Shown here: positions 59,204 to 64,000 of the stretch, piece after piece
How the letters are laid out: every line of letters starts with the position of its first letter
Numbering within the stretch: position 1 is the first letter of the stretch
DNA from: Dryas octopetala
Lineage: Eukaryota; Streptophyta; Magnoliopsida; Rosales; Rosaceae
Reading direction: 5' to 3'
Assembly: GCA_963921425.1 (NCBI GenBank)
Contig: OY992833.1
Location: forward strand, 4,590,501 to 4,654,500
DNA length: 64,000 bases
Notes under the pieces: generated by a model
What the model saw: the letters and a program-made list of their open reading frames with translations, nothing else
The model's database searches: none
Told to the model about the DNA's origin: nothing
Position numbers and translations under genes: made by a program

Positions 59204-62200
59204 GCATGTATACATATATATCTTTTTATATATATGAAAGTTTGGAAATGTGACTTGAGTTTATACACATATGAGCCTATATGTATATATATATATATAT
59301 ATATGTCTTGCCAAGTACATGATTTAAAGATCAAAAAGTGGCCTTTACTTTTGAGTGGGCCCGGTCTATTTTGAAAAAGAGACAAAAAAGTTGGCCACCC
59401 AAAGTCTATAAATTTTGTCCGCCTCCGCCTCCTTCTTCTTTTTCCTTCCGGCCACCTTCTTCCTATTTTGTTTGGTCTATCTCCTCTCCTTTTCTACTAA
59501 AATTTCTTCTAGGCTATCCAGGCTACCTCCACCCTCAAAGTGTCCTTTAATTGGCCCGGATTGTCTTTTTCCCATTATTTCCATCCGCCTAACTTCTCCA
59601 TCATTTTCCACACCTAAATACCTTCTACTTAGCTCGGGTGACTTTCTTTCTCTATTTTTATGTTTTGATCCCCCGATCCCTCTTGTGATTATTTCACCCG
59701 AATATCAACTATGTTGATCGCCCAACCTTGTGGGCATGGTGAAAATGATCAATTAAAATCTATTTGGGCTACCTCACCCATGGTATTAAAAATGTTGTTC
59801 GCCCAACCTCTATAGAAGAGTGATTTTGGCCTATTTTGAGGCCGGATCATCTCTTTCTCATGTTTTTTAAAAGGGTGACAACTTTATAATTTTTCTAGCA
59901 ATTGGGCTGAAATTTTATTGATTTTATCAAGAGCCTATGTAGGCCAAAAAAATCTAAAGCTCATTGATGAAATTCCTTTAGTCTGTAATTTTAAACCCCC
60001 TAACCACCCAAAAAAATTTGCCTAAACCCCCACTCATTTAGAAACTCTCTCAAAACCCCCTATAACTTATAATCCTAAATTACCATTCTGACGCATGCTG
60101 ATGTCATTGTAACTGAATTTTGCTGAAACTGAATTTTTTGATAAAATTCAATGTTTCCCTAAAACTAAAATCAAACACTAAAACTAAATTTCAATAATTG
60201 AGTTACACTAAATTGAATTTCAAGAATTCAGTTACACTGAAAGAAATTCAATTATACTAAAATTGAAGAATTTAGTTATGAATTCACTTACTGAAACTGA
60301 ATTAAGTGATAAATTAACTTACTAAAACTGAATTCAGTTTAACTAAGTTCTTGAAACTGAATTAATAGCCAAAGTCCATATCGTCCTCCATCCTCACATG
60401 CGTCGCCGAGTACGTGACAACCATCGTTCAGATCTGTTGCTTAAAAATAGTTTAATTATAGTTTAATTACACTGTTACACTGCTTAAAAATTCTAGGGAA
60501 ATAGACGCGGGTAGCACCTTTACATGGTCCGTTTACAACTTTAGCACCCAACAATAAATTTCATAGCACTTTTTGGACATGAATAATCCCAAATTCCCCT
60601 TTCATTTTTTTGTTTCAACCGCCCATGCCATCCATTTTGAAATCAATGAATATACCCTGCTTCCTCATTTTTCCCACATAGCCGCCTCTCTCTCATCCCT
60701 GCTTTCTCTCTCCCTTCACCAACACCTACAGCGATCGATCTCTCTTTCTCCCCCCCACTCCAGTGATCCCTCTCTCTCCCTCCACATCTCTCACTCCCTG
60801 CTTTATTTCACGATCTCTCTCTCTCCATCAAAACCAAAACCCAAAAGCAGCCATGGAAGAAAAAATGTAGCAGCAGTAAATGGATCTTTTGATGGATGGA
60901 AGAAAAAACACAGCAGCAAATGGAAGTCGACCCAACCCAGCCCCTCCCCGACCTTACCCGCCACCACCAACACCAACAGCGATCGATCTCTCTCTTTCTT
61001 CCCCCTACTCCAAACCTCCTTGAAAACTGTACTTTGTTCTACTTGCTTGGGTGGATTGCTTTCTTGTGTCTATATGGCAGATTTAGGTGAAAATCTAGTG
61101 CTTGGTATTTTCTGCTCTTGTTGGAATTTTGTTTCTTTATCTATTGTATACGCCATATACACTATTGTTTGTACCAAGATTTTGATAAGAAATTGATTGA
61201 ACCTAAAAGCCCAGTTCTACGGCCCAATTCCCAAAGGCCCAGGTCATTGGCAAACAAATTGAACTTTGTGAAGGGTCATTCTCTCGACTACACCAAGCAG
61301 AGAAGGTTACAAGGGCCAATTACATAAAGACACGTGTTATTGGAGGCTGACAAGTACTGGATGGCAGCTGGTATAGAAGGATAAGTACAAATATCCAAAT
61401 CTGTTCAGTACCCTACACGTGGAACAATCCGAATGCACTTTGTTTTGGGGTTTCAGAGCCCATCCAAAGTATCAATAGAGAAGTGACGGCAAAAGAAAGG
61501 ACCTGACCAATTCATACCCAGAAAATTCTCTGCAACTTGCACAGTCTTGACATGGCTTGACCATTTATTACATTCTATTTGCTCATAGAATTATTGTTTG
61601 ATTACGTATCGCATGCAATTTTCAGTCAGTTACGAGAATTATGATCCTCGCTCTTTATTTTGATTTGGACTTATGGATTAAGTTGGTCTGAATTCTATTT
61701 TTATTAGTCTTTATTTCTCGAATTGACTTTAATTCCTTTCATTAAATTTACGTCTCTCTTGAGATTTGAGCATCAATCAAAGAGGAAAGAGGAATTGAAT
61801 CACTTATATTTATTGTATTTCTTAATTTTAGCATTTTTACTTTCATTCATAAACTTTTTCGTTTAAGTTTAGCTAAATTCACGAGGAAATCTCTACTCAG
61901 TCAGTTAAATAACTTAAATCTAGAATCTTGCCAATTTCCTTCAGATTTGATTTCTTAGTCTCATATTCAATTGTGCGAAAATGATGGCCATTCTTTAAGC
62001 GAGTATCCAACACTCGCAGACATTTCTTCAGACACTTTTAAGCACCCTACAGTCCTAGAATGCCCAAGCAGTAAAAAGAACATAGCATGATCATTTGAGT
62101 TAGAAGTTAATTTTCCTTTCATATTTTCCTTTCAACAATCGCAATGCTTGATCTCAAGCTATCTTAAGATCTGGTCTGCGTTCGTTCCAAGTGCAACTTC

Positions 62201-62330
62201 ACTTGGTGGCATGTCTCGTTACTTTTTAGTTTGTTACATACCCAAGTCCTCGAAACCATATGTTGTGGAAAAGTAAATCCTAGTTGACACGTGGTAGGAA
62301 GCATTTTTCACTCTAACAACTATACAGTGC
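59204..62330. other. Spacer with repeats, no supported gene
   Basis: (TA)n occurs at 59285-59303. From 60110 to 60365 'aactgaatt(t/c)' and 'agttacact' words alternate in a degenerate array. CT-rich sequence (60680-61010) holds a direct repeat of 'cagcgatcgatctctct' (60731, 60978). The 207-aa frame at 60573-61196 is Ser/Leu/Pro-rich, lies across these repeats and matches nothing I know. Confidence 0.5.
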
Positions 62331-62334
62331 TTTT

Positions 62335-63140
<806 letters not shown>

Positions 63141-64000
63141 TACTTATTGATCTCTTTGCTTTGAAGTCGTGTGGGCAGGAATAAGAAGTGCAATTTTGAC
63201 TGTATATTACTGTTCTTTGTTGATGTAAGTATTTTTCAGACTTCTTTCACTGGTGGTAGTGCCTTAAATCATGCTTCTGCTTATTTCCTTTTTTGGATAC
63301 AAGATTAATGATATTAATAATTAGAAAAAGAATATAGAGGAAAATGCTTTGCAGTGAAATTAGAATGGCTTTAGTTACCTTACCCCTCTGGTAAAACCGA
63401 ACTTTCTGTTGCTTAGTTACACTTGGTTGGAGAATCATTCTGTTTGGTGTTAGCTGGGAAGCCAGAAGTAACTTGGCTCCAGAACCATCCAAAAGATTGC
63501 ATCACCAAAGATTATACACATCTTTGCAACAAGTAATTGTTCATTCTGGTAAGATATGATAGTTGTCTTTAAGCCTTTGTTCTAGGAGAGAGAAGAGGGA
63601 GAAGGCAGAAAGTTGTATTGAAAATTTACATTTTATTCCCCGCTTTAGGATTGATATATATTGGGTCATTTGAAGTTTCTGGGACATCGCTCTGGTTTAA
63701 TCCCCAACTTAGAGTTTTATATCTAAGCCTGACTTGGATATAAAAAGACTTCATTTGAGTGCTAACTCTCTCTCTCTCTCTCTCATGTTCTGTCTTGCAG
63801 TCCTGGCAGGCAATATAGGAAATTTCACAAACTTATTATAATCAGTATTTAGGAAATTCCATTAGATTATTGTTGCATCCTGAAGTACAAGTTTGGTGAA
63901 TCTTTACATCCACCTTTAGAATCTTACTCTTCGGTTTGACATACTATATTAGTGGTCATTTATCTTAACAAAAGTTTATTAGTTCATTTAATTTATATAA
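63141..64000. other. Spacer to window end
   Basis: No gene seen. A short (CT)n run lies at about 63765-63784. Confidence 0.5.

Noticed and set aside
60573..61196. 207-aa Ser/Leu-rich frame
   Set aside because: It lies across CT-rich repeats with an internal direct repeat; composition explains the open frame.

Overview
The window is nuclear DNA from a flowering plant, most likely a woody rosid (the family is a guess). Support comes from GT-AG introns, plant-only gene families (ROF-type FKBP, DYW-class PPR, LRR receptor-like protein), plant transposons (PIF/Harbinger, hAT, CACTA, Ty3/gypsy chromovirus), AT-rich spacers and many TA, CT and GT microsatellites. Three genes look intact: a UBA-domain protein (15441-17459, +), a ROF1/FKBP62-type immunophilin in 13 coding exons (44873-48040, +), and a DYW-type PPR protein of the At5g40405 type (54716-56563, -). 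Everything else is transposable elements, broken genes, captured gene pieces or spacer.

Layout. 0-8.5 kb: remnants of two PIF/Harbinger elements. One (+) has a transposase and a Myb/SANT ORF. The other (4174-8202, TAA target duplication) carries a transposase (-) interrupted inside a coding exon by a solo LTR (5440-7258). 8.6-14.25 kb: a TAA-flanked, PIF/Tourist-ended block holding a hAT MITE, an RNase H-like fragment and two exons of an IMP dehydrogenase. 14.3-17.7 kb: UBA gene with a leader intron. 18-31 kb: MITEs, two non-autonomous CACTA elements, a 2.57-kb solo LTR and LTR fragments. 32.8-34.4 kb: HSP70 pseudogene (-). 37.7-43.2 kb: complete but mutated Ty3/gypsy chromovirus (-), next to an F-box/LRR gene fragment. 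44.6-48.1 kb: FKBP gene. 48.9-51.7 kb: LRR receptor-like protein (-) with four single-base frame breaks. 52.9-59.2 kb: PPR gene between two direct copies of a ~1-kb segment. 62.3-63.1 kb: pseudogene of the RNF113/CWC24-type CCCH-RING protein. The rest is spacer with simple repeats.

The genes do not form a pathway or cluster. I found no convincing undescribed system. The most useful leads are: the nested-insertion history shown by exact target duplications; two loci that carry captured exons near the same rare near-palindrome; a duplicated splice acceptor in the FKBP gene; and recurrent single-base breaks in otherwise good reading frames, which may be real decay or assembly errors.
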